The notes beneath the pieces were generated by a model, which saw only the letters and a list, made by a program, of their open reading frames with translations, was not told the origin of the DNA and did not search any database. A stretch of DNA of 64,000 nt from Marinobacter antarcticus (lineage in GTDB: Bacteria; Pseudomonadota; Gammaproteobacteria; Pseudomonadales; Oleiphilaceae), in assembly GCF_900142385.1 (NCBI RefSeq), contig NZ_FRAQ01000001.1:372001-436000 (forward strand), given 5' to 3'. This document shows positions 10,975-19,082 of the stretch, piece after piece. Within the stretch, counting starts at the first letter, position 1, and each line of letters opens with the position of its first letter. Position numbers and translations under genes: made by a program.

Positions 10975-13132
10975 GGCGTGGCTCCTTGCGACTGGCGGGC
11001 ACCGGGATGCTGTGCAGCATATCGCCGTAGAGCCGATACACCACACGGGCGGCGTCAATAATCGCCTGTTGGTCGTCCGGATCAGTGATGTCGTTCATGA
11101 GGTTGCGGAAGAAATCGAAATGCTCCTGATCGAGAGCGCCGTGGGAATACAAGTAGCTGAACGCCTCATCCGGAAGCCCCAGGAGTTTCTGGATCTGCTC
11201 TCCCAAAGGTGTGGCCAGCTCTACGGACGTGCCCTCAAGCACCTGGACCATACCGAAGAACGCCGCCGGATTGCCCCGGTTAATCTGATCGTACAGATAG
11301 GACACCATAAGCTCGATGGATAGATCCGGCTTGCCCTTGCGAATCGCTTCCCTATCGGCGCCGCAGGCTTCCAGGTCGTTCAGAATCCACTCGTCGTGGC
11401 CGTACTCCTCATCAATGTATTCAACAAGCGCCTTGCGGACGAACTCCATCCGCCGGGGCAACCTGGCACCACAGGCCATCATCAAAGGCACCGTGTGCTT
11501 GACGTGGTGGAAGGCCTGGGTCAGAAACCAGGTATAGGACTCAAGGCTGAAACAACCCTCAGCAATCGCCTTGACCACCGGCGCGCCGGTAACATGAGCC
11601 CGTGCTTTCGCTGTTTCTTGCTGCAATTTGTCAAAAAATGCCATGTGAGATTCTCCTGGCTGATTCGCCAATGATGTCGAAATAAATAGGGGGAAAGACC
11701 CTGCCAGCAGAGTCGGCAGATCGGCCTGAATGTGTGCCCGGGCGGGGCGACCGTTCGCAGTGATATAACCGTCGGACTGGCTGAGTAGCTGCCGACGGAT
11801 GTACACCGTCACCAGACGAGCGTAATCCGGCAGGCCTTGATTGAGCCGTTGCAGAGACCGGGCAAGAACCTCTGGTGAACGGCCATCGGTCACGGTAACC
11901 AACGCCATTGGCTGTGGTTCACCATCACCAAAGACCACGGCCTGGCGAATGCCCAGCCCCTGAACAAGTTCACTCTCCAGCCACTCCGGGCTAATATTGC
12001 GGCCAAAGCTGGTAATCAGCAGGTTCTTAGAACGGCCATGGACCGTCAGGAAGCCATCAGAGCTGAGCGCTCCCAGGTCGCCGGTATCCAGCCATTCAGA
12101 CGCCTCCGGCTCATCGCCCAGATAACCCAGGTGGGTATTGCCGCGAACCAGAATATGACCGCCAGCATCTACCCTGATATCGATGTGGAACAAAGGTTTA
12201 CCGACAGTGCCTTCACGCTCGGCAGCCGGCACATTCAACGCCACGACGGAGCTACATTCAGACAGGCCATAGCCTTCGTAGAGTGGCAAGCCGGCTGCGC
12301 GGCCACGGGCCAGAAGCTCCGGGGATACCCGGCCTCCGCCGACGGCCAGAAACCGGAATGACCGACTGTCCAGTTGTCCCTGCTCGGCGGTGGCAACCAA
12401 TGCCATGGCCAGTTCCGGCACAAGGATCAGCGACTGAGGCCCGTTTTGATGAATGCCCTCCACGAGTTTGCCGAGATTCAGGCCACTGCTTCCGGTCATC
12501 CCCAGGCTGGCTAATGGCGCCACATTAACCGTGGCACCCATGAGCAATGGCAGATAAACCCCCGCGATATTCTCCAGCAGCGTCGCCAGTGGCAGGATGC
12601 ACAGATGCTTTTGCAGATCGACACCCGCCAGCTGCCTTTTCAGGGCCAGGGTAGTTGCCGTCATCTGCTTTACCGACAGGCAAACACCTTTGGGGGTTCC
12701 GGTACTGCCGGAAGTGAAGGTAATTTTGGCGGTGCCTTCCGGCATCCAGGACCCGGCGGCAAAAACCGGCAAAGAGCGAAACCAGACACCATGGCCCAAG
12801 TGCTCGCTGCCCGGCGTGTCTTCGCTGGACAGCAAGCATTCCAGGCCCGCCCGCTCAACAAGGTGAGCAGTCTGGGATTCCGAGAAAAAAACCGGCACCG
12901 GCACGCAAACGACATCAGCCAACAGGCAGGCGAGGTCAGCCAGAATCCAGGGAATGGCGTTGTCTCCGCACACACCGGCACGCTTTATCCCCAACTGGTT
13001 CAACTGCTCGGCCAGAGCCTCTGCCGACCGGACCATCTGTGCATAACTCAGTTCCGATTCCGGCCCTTGCAAGGCTATGCGGGAAGGGTGCACCATCGCC
13101 TGGCGTTTGAGTAATTCAGGCAAGGCAGCCAT
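10961..13132 (-). CDS. AMP-dependent acyl ligase fused to a heme-oxygenase-like diiron (TenA/PqqC-like) domain
   Basis: A 723-residue two-domain protein. Residues 1-480 form an ANL acyl-AMP ligase: TSGSTGTPKG (140-149), EGYGLSE (286-292) and TGD (350-352). The A10 position has Arg462 (NGRPAR) instead of the usual Lys. Residues 497-723 are a heme-oxygenase-like diiron oxidase domain with a full ligand set: Glu575/576, His579, Glu633, and His664-x3-Asp668-x2-His671. An internal ATG (11644) with a strong ribosome-binding site opens the second domain, so it may also be made alone. Probably it activates a fatty or other carboxylic acid; chemistry unknown. Confidence 0.85.
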   Translation of the reverse strand: MAALPELLKRQAMVHPSRIALQGPESELSYAQMVRSAEALAEQLNQLGIKRAGVCGDNAIPWILADLACLLADVVCVPVPVFFSESQTAHLVERAGLECLLSSEDTPGSEHLGHGVWFRSLPVFAAGSWMPEGTAKITFTSGSTGTPKGVCLSVKQMTATTLALKRQLAGVDLQKHLCILPLATLLENIAGVYLPLLMGATVNVAPLASLGMTGSSGLNLGKLVEGIHQNGPQSLILVPELAMALVATAEQGQLDSRSFRFLAVGGGRVSPELLARGRAAGLPLYEGYGLSECSSVVALNVPAAEREGTVGKPLFHIDIRVDAGGHILVRGNTHLGYLGDEPEASEWLDTGDLGALSSDGFLTVHGRSKNLLITSFGRNISPEWLESELVQGLGIRQAVVFGDGEPQPMALVTVTDGRSPEVLARSLQRLNQGLPDYARLVTVYIRRQLLSQSDGYITANGRPARAHIQADLPTLLAGSFPLFISTSLANQPGESHMAFFDKLQQETAKARAHVTGAPVVKAIAEGCFSLESYTWFLTQAFHHVKHTVPLMMACGARLPRRMEFVRKALVEYIDEEYGHDEWILNDLEACGADREAIRKGKPDLSIELMVSYLYDQINRGNPAAFFGMVQVLEGTSVELATPLGEQIQKLLGLPDEAFSYLYSHGALDQEHFDFFRNLMNDITDPDDQQAIIDAARVVYRLYGDMLHSIPVPASRKEPRHEAA
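11652..11657 (-). promoter_or_regulatory. Internal ribosome-binding site before the diiron domain
   Basis: The - strand reads AGGAGA, 7 nt before the in-frame ATG at 11644-11642, which begins the diiron domain (MAFFDKLQQE). In the fused frame this codes for part of QPGESHM. Such a strong site in the right place suggests that the domain was, or still is, a separate gene translated on its own (11644-10961, 227 residues). Confidence 0.6.
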
Positions 13133-13826
13133 AAGCGCCTCCCTGCTCCAAACCGTCTGAGCCTTCGCCTGGCAACGCCGGCTGAATCAGGCGCAGTATG
13201 CCCGCCTGCCGCAGTGCGGTGAGGCTGTCAGCCACTTTGATGGCCATCACCACCGGATGATGATCATAGTACCGGCCCCAGCCGGCGCCACCATCGGGCA
13301 ACCTCGCCGGATCCGCATTGGCCAGCACACGGGTGGCTATCCCCATGCGGTGAAAACTGTTATTCAGTTGACCCGTTCCCGTACACACCACCCACTCATA
13401 ACCCGCGCCTTCCAGCCACACCGACAATGAGGCAAACAGGTATCTGCTGACACCGGCCTCGACACCGGCAAGGTGAGCAATCTCTGCAATCTTGTGACGC
13501 TCAATGCCCGACACCGGCATCGCACCTTCGACCGGAACAGACAGGTAGTCCTCAAGAAACAGAGGCTCCAGGGCAGCATTTCGAACGCCCACTGCGGCCA
13601 GAAGGGTGCCCTTTGCCGAAGTCAAAGCCAGTAATGACGGAATCCGCAGCGAGGGTTCGGCCCCATAGGCCTGAAAAAACCGTCGCCGAATAAATCCAGC
13701 GACCGTAGCGGCCAATTCGGTGTTCGGGTGAATCTCGATCAACCAGCGCCCGGCACAACGAATGGCCGGAACTAACTCCCGCGAATCCGGTGGGCAATGT
13801 ATGGACATCGTCATCGGGTCGGTCAT
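13116..13826 (-). CDS. Thermostable-hemolysin family protein (GNAT-like)
   Basis: A 236-residue protein matching the family named after the thermostable delta hemolysin of Vibrio parahaemolyticus. Family features seen are LEDYLSVPVE, RHKIAEIAHLA and the GAGYEWVVCTGTGQLNNSFHRMGI stretch, which look like an acetyltransferase or autoinducer-synthase fold. No signal peptide or membrane segment is visible, so a hemolysin role is doubtful; an acyltransferase is more likely (inference). ATG 13826 is preceded by GGAG at good spacing. It is first in the cluster and overlaps the ligase gene by 17 nt. Confidence 0.82.
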   Translation of the reverse strand: MTDPMTMSIHCPPDSRELVPAIRCAGRWLIEIHPNTELAATVAGFIRRRFFQAYGAEPSLRIPSLLALTSAKGTLLAAVGVRNAALEPLFLEDYLSVPVEGAMPVSGIERHKIAEIAHLAGVEAGVSRYLFASLSVWLEGAGYEWVVCTGTGQLNNSFHRMGIATRVLANADPARLPDGGAGWGRYYDHHPVVMAIKVADSLTALRQAGILRLIQPALPGEGSDGLEQGGAYGCLA

Positions 13827-13891
13827 AAGCGTTCTCCGACAGCTCTCGGGCGACACGCCCGTGATATTGAGAGTCAGATTAGCTAACAAGC

Positions 13892-13941
13892 CTTAATCCA
13901 GGCTTAAGTCGCGCCAGCAGAATGCTTAAGCGCGACTTAAG
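13892..13941. repeat. Phased CTTAA sites with a 12-bp inverted repeat, likely operator
   Basis: CTTAA occurs at 13892, 13903, 13925 and 13936, at steps of 11, 22 and 11 bp, i.e. on one helical face. Within it, CTTAAGTCGCGC (13903-13914) and GCGCGACTTAAG (13930-13941) form a perfect 12-bp inverted repeat with a 15-bp spacer. It lies 66-115 bp upstream of the hemolysin-family start and past the end of btuD. There is no T-run, so it is not an intrinsic terminator. An operator for the 10192-13826 operon is the likely reading. Confidence 0.6.
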
Positions 13942-13987
13942 ATTTCAATGCCCGTCCAAGGCGCAAGGGGGGAGTCTCAACAAGGTA

Positions 13988-14755
13988 TCAAACGGCAGGC
14001 ACAAACACCGAGACGCCATCTGCCTGAAGGGTCATCAGTCGCTGGTTGTACAAACGCTCCAGAGCCTCCGGCACCAACATAGTTTCCACCGGGCCCCAGC
14101 AGGCATCGCCATTGGTGTATAGCAGCAGAACATGGCTACACCAGCGGGCAGCCAGATTCAGGTCATGCAGGCACATAAAAACGGCTTTCCCGCCATCCGC
14201 CTGATCCCGAAGCAGGTTCATCACCTTTACCTGATGATGCAGATCCAGATGATTGGTGGGCTCATCCAGCAGCCAGATATCCGGATTCTGAGTCATCAAG
14301 GTGGCGATAGCGACACGCTGACGCTCACCGCCAGACAGCGTGTTCAGCAAGCGATCAGCCAAATAGTCTACATCCAGCGCCGCCAGAGCCTGCTCAGCTC
14401 GTACCTGATCCTCACCCTGCGCACTCTCCCAGGGTGACAGCCAGGGATGGCGGCCGATAAGAGCGGTTTCCATTACCGTCGCAGGGAAACTGTCCTGACG
14501 TTCCTGAAACACCAGGCCCAGTTGCCGGGCAATATCCCGGCGTTTCAGGTCTTTTAACCGTGAGTCATTCAGCATCACCTGCCCACTGCGAACCGGCAGC
14601 AAACCAGCGAGTGTATGCAGCAAGGTGGTCTTACCGGCCCCATTGGGGCCAAGCACACCCCAGATCTGGCCCGGTTCAATGCTCATATTCAGAGTAAGGC
14701 CATCGGGCCTGCCCGGAACATTAATGATCAGGTCGCGGGTGCGTAACGTGCTCAT
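13988..14755 (-). CDS. btuD: Vitamin B12 ABC transporter, ATPase subunit
   Basis: Powers cobalamin import through the inner membrane together with BtuC. The 255-residue protein has Walker A GPNGAGKTTLL, signature LSGGERQRVAIA, Walker B IWLLDEPTNHLD and the switch histidine CLHDLNLAARWC. Its start overlaps the last base of btuC. FecE/HemV-type ATPases share these motifs; the B12 assignment comes from the operon with btuB and the upstream cobalamin riboswitch. Confidence 0.9.
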   Translation of the reverse strand: MSTLRTRDLIINVPGRPDGLTLNMSIEPGQIWGVLGPNGAGKTTLLHTLAGLLPVRSGQVMLNDSRLKDLKRRDIARQLGLVFQERQDSFPATVMETALIGRHPWLSPWESAQGEDQVRAEQALAALDVDYLADRLLNTLSGGERQRVAIATLMTQNPDIWLLDEPTNHLDLHHQVKVMNLLRDQADGGKAVFMCLHDLNLAARWCSHVLLLYTNGDACWGPVETMLVPEALERLYNQRLMTLQADGVSVFVPAV

Positions 14756-15714
14756 CAGCGGCTCCGATGCAGCAGATAAAGGAATGTGGGCACGCCCAGC
14801 AAAGCCGTGATCACCCCAACCGGGAGCTGCTCCGGAGCAATCACCGTGCGCGCCAGCGTGTCCGCAAGCACCAGCAAAGTACCGCCAGCCAGGGCACTGG
14901 CTGGCAGGATAATGCGCTGATCGTTACCCAGAACCAGCCTGAGCATGTGGGGCACAATCAAACCAACAAATCCGATACTGCCTGCGGTGGTCACTGCTGT
15001 GGCCGTCAGCAGGCTGGCAAAAAGATAAATCGTCCATTCCAGTGGACGCACAGATACACCCAGTGCCGCTGCCTGCAAGGGTCCGCGTGCCAGCACATTC
15101 AGATTGCGGGCAAGGGGCATAATCAGTACTACCGAACAAACCAGCACCACCAGCGCAGGCCAAGGCGTGCGGGCGTAGGAGACATCACCCATCAACCAGT
15201 AAAGCATGCCGGGGAGTTTGTACGAAGGCGTGATGGCCAGCATCAGGGTGATCACGGCACCCCAGCCGGCTGCAACCACCACACCCGTGAGCAGCAGGCG
15301 GGACGGTGTCCAGCTTCCCGTGCCGTGAGCGATGCCAAAGACCAGCAGCGTTGCCAGCATGGCTCCGGCGAAGGCGGAACCTGATATCAGCAGAGTTCCC
15401 ATTCCAGCCAGCATCGCCAGCAGCGCACCCACCGCAGCACCGCCAGATAACCCCAGCACATAGGGATCGGCCAGCGGATTTCGCAGAAGTACCTGCATAA
15501 GCGCGCCAGCAACCGCCAGCAAACCACCCGTGGCAAAAGCTGCAAGAGTGCGCGGCAGGCGCAGGTCCAGTAAAAGGGTGCGATTCAGAACGCTGCCTTC
15601 GCCCTGAATAACCTGCCAAAGCTCGGGAAAGGAGACATTGACGCTACCCAGCGCCAGGGCCACCAGAACGGCGAAAAGCGCTATCACGCTGAGACTGATC
15701 AGAGGGCGGACCAT
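14755..15714 (-). CDS. btuC: Vitamin B12 ABC transporter, permease subunit
   Basis: A 319-residue FecCD-family permease with about ten membrane helices. Family motifs seen are LRLPRTLAAFATGGLLAVAG, NPLADPYVLGLSGGAA and GSIGFVGLIVPHMLRL, the last contributing to the ATPase-coupling loop. It lies between btuF (30-nt gap) and btuD (1-nt overlap). The role in cobalamin uptake follows from operon context. Confidence 0.92.
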   Translation of the reverse strand: MVRPLISLSVIALFAVLVALALGSVNVSFPELWQVIQGEGSVLNRTLLLDLRLPRTLAAFATGGLLAVAGALMQVLLRNPLADPYVLGLSGGAAVGALLAMLAGMGTLLISGSAFAGAMLATLLVFGIAHGTGSWTPSRLLLTGVVVAAGWGAVITLMLAITPSYKLPGMLYWLMGDVSYARTPWPALVVLVCSVVLIMPLARNLNVLARGPLQAAALGVSVRPLEWTIYLFASLLTATAVTTAGSIGFVGLIVPHMLRLVLGNDQRIILPASALAGGTLLVLADTLARTVIAPEQLPVGVITALLGVPTFLYLLHRSR

Positions 15715-15744
15715 CAGCCGCCCGCCTGCAAATTGTCACCGCTA

Positions 15745-16686
15745 TCAGAGGCGCTCACGGGCAACATCCAGCTTTTCACAAATCAGTCTGGTGGCTTCGA
15801 GAAGCCGCGGCGTCGGCCTTGATATCGATGATGCGGGTACAAAGAACAGGTTATTTCGTTTAACGGCGCTTAGCCCGGAATAGCTTTTCCAAAGGTCGAG
15901 CTGGTCATCGCTGACACCGTCAACGCTTGCAGTAATAATGGCATGAGGGTTGGCCTGCAGCACCACCTCTGCGCTGATTCGTGGCACCAGGCGCGGCATA
16001 CCACCAAAGACGTTCATGCCACCACACAGCTGAAGCACCTTGCCAATCAAATGATCGTTATTAATAGTCATAAGAGGCTGCGCCCAAACCTGGTAAAAAA
16101 CCGGTATGGCTTCAGCATCGCGGTACTGCTCAGACAACTCACTAATACCAGCGCGAAAACGTTCTGCTTCAGCAAAACCCTCGGTCTCCGTTCCTGCCAG
16201 CGCAGACAGACGCTCAATAGCACTGGAAACCCCTTCAAATGTACGCGGCTCAATGGCAAACAGCGGCAAACCAAGCTCTTGCAGCAGTTCGACCTGTGCT
16301 GGCGGGTTACCCGTTACCCAAGTGATGACCAGATCTGGCTTGAGCGCCAGCAGCGCTTCCATATCTATCCGGGTGTTAGTACCCACTGATGGCAGTTCCA
16401 GAGCGGCGGGAGGGTAGTCACTGTATGCCACAACCGCGACAATCTGATCACCGGCGCCGGCAGAAAACATGAGCTCGGTCGCTCCTGGAGACAGCGTTAC
16501 TATGCGCTTGGCCGGTGCAGGAAGGCAGACGGTCTGGCCGGAATCATCCCGGACGCATATAGCAGTGCCCTCTCTGCTATATGACGCAAGAACAACAAAA
16601 ATCACAATAGCCAAGAAAGACCAGGCATTGATTCTATAAGTTCTTGTCCTCACATCTTTTTCCGGGCCGAACAAACGAGTTACCAT
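15745..16686 (-). CDS. btuF: Vitamin B12 periplasmic binding protein
   Basis: Periplasmic cobalamin-binding protein that delivers B12 to BtuCD. The 313-residue product has an N-terminal hydrophobic segment (AWSFLAIVIFVVLAS) as signal or anchor, then the BtuF/FepB fold with RIVTLSPGATELMFSAGAGD and LKPDLVITWVTGNPP. The start is uncertain: the ribosome-binding site before ATG 16686 is poorly spaced, while an internal GTG (VRTRTYRINAWS) has a better one. It starts 5 nt after btuB ends. Confidence 0.88.
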   Translation of the reverse strand: MVTRLFGPEKDVRTRTYRINAWSFLAIVIFVVLASYSREGTAICVRDDSGQTVCLPAPAKRIVTLSPGATELMFSAGAGDQIVAVVAYSDYPPAALELPSVGTNTRIDMEALLALKPDLVITWVTGNPPAQVELLQELGLPLFAIEPRTFEGVSSAIERLSALAGTETEGFAEAERFRAGISELSEQYRDAEAIPVFYQVWAQPLMTINNDHLIGKVLQLCGGMNVFGGMPRLVPRISAEVVLQANPHAIITASVDGVSDDQLDLWKSYSGLSAVKRNNLFFVPASSISRPTPRLLEATRLICEKLDVARERL

Positions 16687-16691
16687 ACCTT

Positions 16692-18494
16692 TTAAAGACC
16701 GAATTCATACCTTACAGAGAGAAATGCGGTCCGGCCAGCGCTGATATAATCCGCATTATCGAACCGCTTGGCTGTCGTGTATTCTTTATCCAGAACGTTA
16801 CCCAGGGTTAGAGAGGCAACCCAACCTGGGGCAAGGTCCTTCCGGGCACGGAGATCCCATGTGCCATAGCCAGCAATACGCTCACGGCCAATCATAAAGA
16901 GATCATCATACCGCTGACTTTCGGCGCGAACTGTTGTACCTAAAACCCAGGTGCCAAGCTCTTTGTCCAGATCCACGCGAACCGTATTCTCAGCCCTCCG
17001 GATCAATTGTCTCCCATCTCTTTTATCCTCGTAGTCGCCTGCGCTGGCAACAACTTTGAGGCTCCAACCATTTTGAATCCAGCCACTACTGAACTCGACA
17101 CCCCGCAAGCGAGCTTCCGGTATGCTCCCGGCGGCATCTTGCGATGGCAGAGACAGGTCTTCTACATCTGAATGGAATACAGCTACGTCCCAGAACCATC
17201 TCACATAACGACCTTCTATCCCCAGCTCATAACTTGTTGCTTCTTCTGGCTGAAGATCGGGGTTCCCAAAGTTTGGGTAGTAAAGATCGTTGAAGGACGG
17301 TGCCTTGAACGACGTACCCGCACTGGCACGAATTCGATGATGTCTGTCCAGTGCATATCCGGCTCCGGCGCCCCAGGTTTGCTCGGTACCGTACGATTCA
17401 TTATCGTCGCTCCGCGCGCTTAAATGGATATCCAGCGCCCCAAAGTTCAATAGTGCCTGACTAAAAACAGCACTGTTGGAGCGGCTGCGCTCGTCATAAG
17501 ACACAGAGCTGTCTACCTGATCCACCGTATACTCAGCTCCCAGCACAAATTCGTGAGTACCCGAGGTCAGCCAGTTTTCCAATCGAGAATTTCGAGTTCT
17601 GGTATTGAAGACCCCGGGAAAGGAACTAAAGTCTTCCAACTCATCTCTCGCATCGGATAACTGCAGTAATGTTCGCCAGTTTTCGGTAACAGGAACATCC
17701 AAACTCACACCCGCGACCTGGAATACGAAATCCTCTTCACCACCCGCGTATTCACTGTCACCGTCAGCATTCAGGAACGTGAAACCAGTGCGGACGCCAT
17801 TATTGAATTCATGAGAGCCGCTCGCGGCGCCCGACGTGCTGTTGTAGCTTTTGTCATCACCGTCTCTGATAACAGGCGCGCCCTCCGTCCGGAAGCGATT
17901 AACGCCAATACTAAGTTTTGATGAATTACCCGAAAATGCTGCACCGGCGGCATATTGTTGGCTGTCATAATTCCCGGCACCAGCCTCTAACCAACCGCTC
18001 TTGCCCTCATGTTGAGGCAAGGTAAAGGCCTGTATCACGCCGCCAACCGCATCAGCACCATAGAGACTACTCCGACCGCCTCTGACAATTTCAATTCGGT
18101 TGATTAACTGAGGCGGCAGATACTGCCACGCAGCACCACCAACCGTCGCGGAACGAACTCGAATGCCATCCACCAGAAGTACAGACGCGTCTGAAGCGTG
18201 CCCCCTGATAAAAACACTGGTTTGCTTGCCAAACGACCCACTCCGGGAAACGGATACGCCAGGCTGGGATTCGAGGAGTTCACGAAATTCTTTTGGCTGT
18301 TGAAGGCGAATATCTTTCTCACCGATAACGGTCACCGAAGAAAGACTTTCTCCAGTGGTTTTCGGGCCAAGGGTCGCAGTGACAACGATAGGATCCGTCA
18401 AAGAATCTGTCGATTCCTGCGAGATCACAACTGAAAAAGGATTGAGAGAAAAAGGCAAAATAAAACTGCCCACAGCTAGCCGGGAGACTTTCAT
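16692..18494 (-). CDS. btuB: TonB-dependent outer membrane vitamin B12 receptor
   Basis: Outer membrane cobalamin transporter of 600 residues. After the signal peptide there is a TonB-box-like DPIVVTAT, then the plug domain (LLESQPGVSVSRSGSFGKQTSVFIRG, GRSSLYGADAVGGVI) and a beta-barrel with alternating aromatic strands. It ends VRYEFGL rather than in the more typical terminal aromatic residue. First gene of btuBFCD, with a cobalamin riboswitch 175 nt upstream, so it is expected to be shut off by B12. Confidence 0.93.
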   Translation of the reverse strand: MKVSRLAVGSFILPFSLNPFSVVISQESTDSLTDPIVVTATLGPKTTGESLSSVTVIGEKDIRLQQPKEFRELLESQPGVSVSRSGSFGKQTSVFIRGHASDASVLLVDGIRVRSATVGGAAWQYLPPQLINRIEIVRGGRSSLYGADAVGGVIQAFTLPQHEGKSGWLEAGAGNYDSQQYAAGAAFSGNSSKLSIGVNRFRTEGAPVIRDGDDKSYNSTSGAASGSHEFNNGVRTGFTFLNADGDSEYAGGEEDFVFQVAGVSLDVPVTENWRTLLQLSDARDELEDFSSFPGVFNTRTRNSRLENWLTSGTHEFVLGAEYTVDQVDSSVSYDERSRSNSAVFSQALLNFGALDIHLSARSDDNESYGTEQTWGAGAGYALDRHHRIRASAGTSFKAPSFNDLYYPNFGNPDLQPEEATSYELGIEGRYVRWFWDVAVFHSDVEDLSLPSQDAAGSIPEARLRGVEFSSGWIQNGWSLKVVASAGDYEDKRDGRQLIRRAENTVRVDLDKELGTWVLGTTVRAESQRYDDLFMIGRERIAGYGTWDLRARKDLAPGWVASLTLGNVLDKEYTTAKRFDNADYISAGRTAFLSVRYEFGL

Positions 18495-18515
18495 TAATTC
18501 GCACTCACAGGAATA

Positions 18516-18533
18516 CCATGCGCACCCGCATGG
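18516..18533 (-). promoter_or_regulatory. Short hairpin just upstream of the btuB start
   Basis: CCATGCG (18516-18522) and CGCATGG (18527-18533) form a 7-bp perfect stem with a 4-nt loop, 21 nt upstream of the btuB ATG. No T-run follows on the - strand, so it is not an intrinsic terminator. It could belong to the expression platform of the cobalamin riboswitch by affecting access to the weak ribosome-binding site; this is inference. Confidence 0.35.
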
Positions 18534-18668
18534 ATGTTTTTATGCGCTGCGCAGACAGCCAAAGCTCGTCGTCAAGAATTGAACGAGCAATCGCTATACA
18601 AAGGGAGGGGGGATAATTCCGAAAACCGGATCGGCATCAACCCACCACAACTGCCCTCCGCAGCGTTC

Positions 18669-18857
18669 GGTGTATTTCCAGGCCGGTCTCCGGACTTGTG
18701 AGCTCAGATATACTGATCAGCGACGCCTTCCCATGCGGTTGCATAGTGGCATTACTCTTCGCCTTACTCTCACTTACCGTTGCGGGGGCAGTGCCGGACT
18801 TTAACCGGCTTCCCGTTTCACCTTGAAACAATGCGTGGACTGTCTCTGAAGGCACCT
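18669..18857 (-). promoter_or_regulatory. Cobalamin riboswitch
   Basis: The - strand carries the conserved parts in order: AAACGGGAAGCCGGTTAAAG, then GCCCCCGCAACGGT, then ATGCCACTATGCAACCGC with GGGAAGGC, and the B12 box AGTCCGGAGACCGGCC (about 18681-18696). GGTG (18853-18856) and CACC (18669-18672) can close helix P1. The aptamer lies between the divergent btuB and cobT genes and points toward btuB. Binding of cobalamin is expected to repress btuBFCD. The ends are set by the P1 pairing and are approximate. Confidence 0.95.
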
Positions 18858-19082
18858 GAAAACGCCGTCAAAGGCTAACAATGCGTTAATGTCTGGTCAA
18901 TGACAACGCGCAATTACTTCAAGGCGGCACCCGAACAACGCAGCCGCCCGCTCCTTCAAACCTACCTCATTGCACCCAGCCGGAGTATGATCCCGCACCA
19001 TATTGTATTGAACTCAAGTCACACTCTCCCTCCGTAATCAGAACCTGCGTTACGGTATTTCAATGTCTGAAGGTATTGTGCA

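Noticed and set aside
10633..11323. Long + strand open frames opposite the SDR and ligase genes
   Set aside because: They are antisense to well supported genes, lack ribosome-binding sites and family motifs, and reflect GC-rich codon use.
13116..13826. Treating the thermostable-hemolysin protein as a secreted toxin
   Set aside because: No signal peptide or membrane segment; the sequence looks like a cytoplasmic GNAT-type protein.
13903..13941. Inverted repeat considered as a terminator for btuD
   Set aside because: There is no T-run on the - strand after it, and the extra phased CTTAA sites fit an operator better.
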